This document shows positions 61,782-64,000 of a DNA stretch of 64,000 nt, piece after piece (within the stretch, counting starts at the first letter, position 1; each line of letters begins with the position of its first letter). The stretch is from the NCBI GenBank assembly GCA_022393335.1, contig JAJEKB010021019.1:594541-658540 (forward strand), in the 5' to 3' direction. The DNA is from Macrotrachela quadricornifera. Taxonomy: Eukaryota > Rotifera > Eurotatoria > Philodinida > Philodinidae. The position numbers and the translations under genes were made by a program. The notes beneath the pieces were generated by a model. The model was not told the DNA's origin, did no database searches, and saw only the letters and a program-made list of their open reading frames with translations.

Positions 61782-63333
61782 AATTTTAAATTCTATTAAA
61801 TACTAAAAGTATAATAAAAACTAATACCTTTTATATAAAATAAATTCATCTTGGTAATAGAAATATTCCCATTAAATGTATGACGATTTGTCATATAATA
61901 AACTCTTTCGTAAGAATAACAATAGGTTTTTATTTATTTTGTAAGAAATAGAAAAGAAAAATGAATCATATTTATGCTCGAAAATTCTTTTTTTTAATCT
62001 ATTCTCTATTTATTACTTTGCTTTAGAAAAGCATTTATAAAAAAAGATAAAGTTTATCAGAAATTTATTTGTTAATAATAAAAAAGACTAAAAACACGTG
62101 TTTTTTTTTCTAATAAAAATATTTTATAGATGTAAGTGTTCAATTACGTTAATTTTATCATTGATTAAAAAATTATTATTAATAGGTTAATTAACAAACA
62201 TATTTTTTAGATAATTTCGAAAGAATATTTTTGTATTTAATGTAGAAAGAATTTTGTCTATAAACAAAACAAGTAGAGTTTTTATGTCAATATTTATTTA
62301 GCATATGAGTTGGAAGAAAAAAAAAGACTTCTATGTTGGAATTTATTCTGCTGTATAGTATTTATGCACTCTTTAGAGGAAAATATTTCGATAGAATACT
62401 GATTTATTATGTTATATAAATGATCTAGAATGGCTTATTGGCAATATTTACGATAAGATAATAAAACACAATTGACTAAAAAGGGACGGTTGCTGGATGT
62501 AAATCGAGGATTTCGATGTAACTTATGTGGGTTTTGTTTAGATTTTTCTTTGAAAAGTTATGTAAATTTAAGTGAAAGCTTTCTCTGGATGTTCTATATC
62601 TTGGTGATTTATGCTTGCACTCTCTAGTTGTCACATTGTTGTATGTGTTTAAATGATCTCTTCCATATATTTACTTTCTAATCCTAGATCTCATGCATTC
62701 ATTGGAGGTATTCTGTATCTCTATATGTTGGTGCTTTCTTGTCTTGGTTCTCGTAATGAATAATTTTTCGTTTTCTTGATATTTATTCTTTTTATATTCA
62801 TGTATGTCCTTATTCAATCAACTATTAACTTCCACATAACTGCTAGTGTTGATCATATAATAACGATGAATTTCAATAAATATGATAATCGCAGTGCTGA
62901 TTATCAAGATGAGGATACGAATGATATTTGTTCAAATATTGATGCATAGAATATTCCTATGATATGATATAAACGAATCATTAGTATCGATAAATATCGC
63001 AATGTGTGACGAACAGTAAGATAAAGTAATAAATAGATTATTTTTATATTTAATTTAAAAAAAAATTAATATTTGTTCTTTTTATATGAAAGAATGTATT
63101 TTATAATGAAAAAAATATTTATGTCGTTAGTGTTCATTTTATTATATAAATAATAATATAAGGAAATATTTTGTTATTTTTCAATTGGTTACAAAAAATA
63201 AACCAATGAATATACTTGGATAGAATTTTTATTGCTTTTTCATTTTTATTTTTATATATAATAAATATAATATTCTATATAAATTATTTAAATAATTTTT
63301 TTAAAATGAAAAATGTTTTAGATAGTTAAAATA
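61782..63333. other. intergenic between divergent genes, no gene seen
   Basis: Separates the GTPase (minus) and the phosphatase (plus), so both promoters should be here. Very AT-rich, most extreme at 63050-63330. No open frames or repeats supported. Confidence 0.4.
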
Positions 63334-64000
63334 ATGAATAATGATAGAATGAATTCAATAAAAGAAAACCTTAGACAACATATGCAAGCAACTGATGAAG
63401 AATTGGAATATTTTGAAAGATTATTAAAAATTCAAAAAGAAAAAATGAATAATGAAAGAGCTAGTGGTCGTCAACCATCTATTGTTATTGATGATTTTCT
63501 TTATCTTGGAGATTTAGGTCATGCTATTGATATGGAATTACTTTTGGATCTTAAAATTCAACATATAATAAACATGTGTGATTGCCCATTAGATAAAGAA
63601 ATTAGTGAAATTTTTGATGTTTTATGGATTCAAAAATTAGAAGATAGTTTACAAGGAAATATTAGACAATATTTTGATAAAACTAATCAATTTTTATTTG
63701 AATGTAACGAAAAAAATGAAAAAGTCTTAGTTCATTGTCAAGCTGGAATATCTCGATCATCTTCAATTGTTCTTGCATATTTAATCAAGTATTATTTATT
63801 TTAAAAATAAATTTATTTCTATTGAGTTTGTTTTTTTTTGATAGATATCATAATCTTACTTTAGAAGATGCTTATATACGTTTACTTAATCGACGACCTA
63901 TTGCAGCTCCTAATCATGGTTTTCTTATACAATTAATACGATATGAAAAAGAAGTAAGAAATAAAGATCAACAAAAAACTATTGATAATAAAAACATATC
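63334..64000 (+). CDS. dual-specificity protein phosphatase (partial at 3' end)
   Basis: Exon 1 (63334-63788) joins exon 2 (63845 to the window edge) through a 56-base intron in phase 2, giving at least 203 residues. After an N-terminal helical segment of about 45 residues comes a DUSP domain: IVIDDFLYLGDLGHAID, then the catalytic signature VHCQAGISRSS (HCx5R, Cys near residue 139), followed by YHNLTLEDAYIRLLNRRPIAAPNHGFLIQL, written here in two parts: YHNLTLEDAY and PNHGFLIQL. The family removes phosphate from Tyr and Ser/Thr of substrates such as MAP kinases. The general acid Asp is probably in the KLEDS loop (near residue 109). The start ATG at 63334 is the first in frame; a second at 63349 is possible. 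The stop lies outside the window. Confidence 0.88.

Noticed and set aside
1..64000. CRISPR arrays, operons, bacterial promoters
   Set aside because: The DNA is clearly eukaryotic with spliced genes; the regular LRR spacing near 139 bases is exon plus intron, not repeat plus spacer.

Overview
The window is eukaryotic nuclear DNA: AT-rich, mostly introns of 45-70 bases with GT-AG ends, no operons and no bacterial signals. The mix of families (short-intron genes, P-loop GTPase paralogs, leucine-rich-repeat arrays with one repeat per exon, a DXD-type membrane glycosyltransferase-like protein, many hAT and foldback elements) suggests a small invertebrate, most likely a bdelloid rotifer of the Rotaria/Adineta type. 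That assignment is inference, not a search result.

Layout. 1-154: last exon of a + strand gene. 1568-3863: two-exon type II membrane glycosyltransferase-like gene. 5167-7127: nine-exon secreted protein (minus). 7867-10216: two-exon GTPase, copy 1 (minus). 12422-14551: dead hAT transposon with a foldback element inserted in its transposase. 15172-15478: complete tRNA-derived SINE with a 13-base target duplication. 16212-21796: LRR gene (minus, about 27 exons) interrupted by a 1.8 kb inverted repeat. 22-28 kb: orphan exon-like stretches and a long inverted repeat. 28015-30592: second LRR gene (minus, about 19 exons). 32859-33423: decayed + strand coding fragments. 33954-44668: TRPM-type cation channel (minus); I assembled 25 exons that stay in frame to about 1,303 residues. 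46143-49873: complete hAT transposon with intact intron-containing transposase and a perfect 8-base target duplication. 53143-55674: GTPBP1/2-type translational GTPase (+, 11 exons). 56-57.4 kb: degenerate repeats and a minisatellite of about 35 bases. 58972-61781: GTPase copy 2 (minus). 63334-64000: dual-specificity phosphatase (+, runs off the end).

How it fits together. The conserved single-copy-type genes (TRPM channel, GTPBP, phosphatase) are housekeeping or signalling genes with no evident link to each other. The two LRR genes and the two GTPases are members of expanding families and resemble the recognition and GTPase halves of innate immune systems, but nothing here proves that they cooperate. 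Between them lie repeated insertions of non-autonomous inverted-repeat elements, several inside introns, so the region documents gene-family growth by exon duplication together with transposon turnover.
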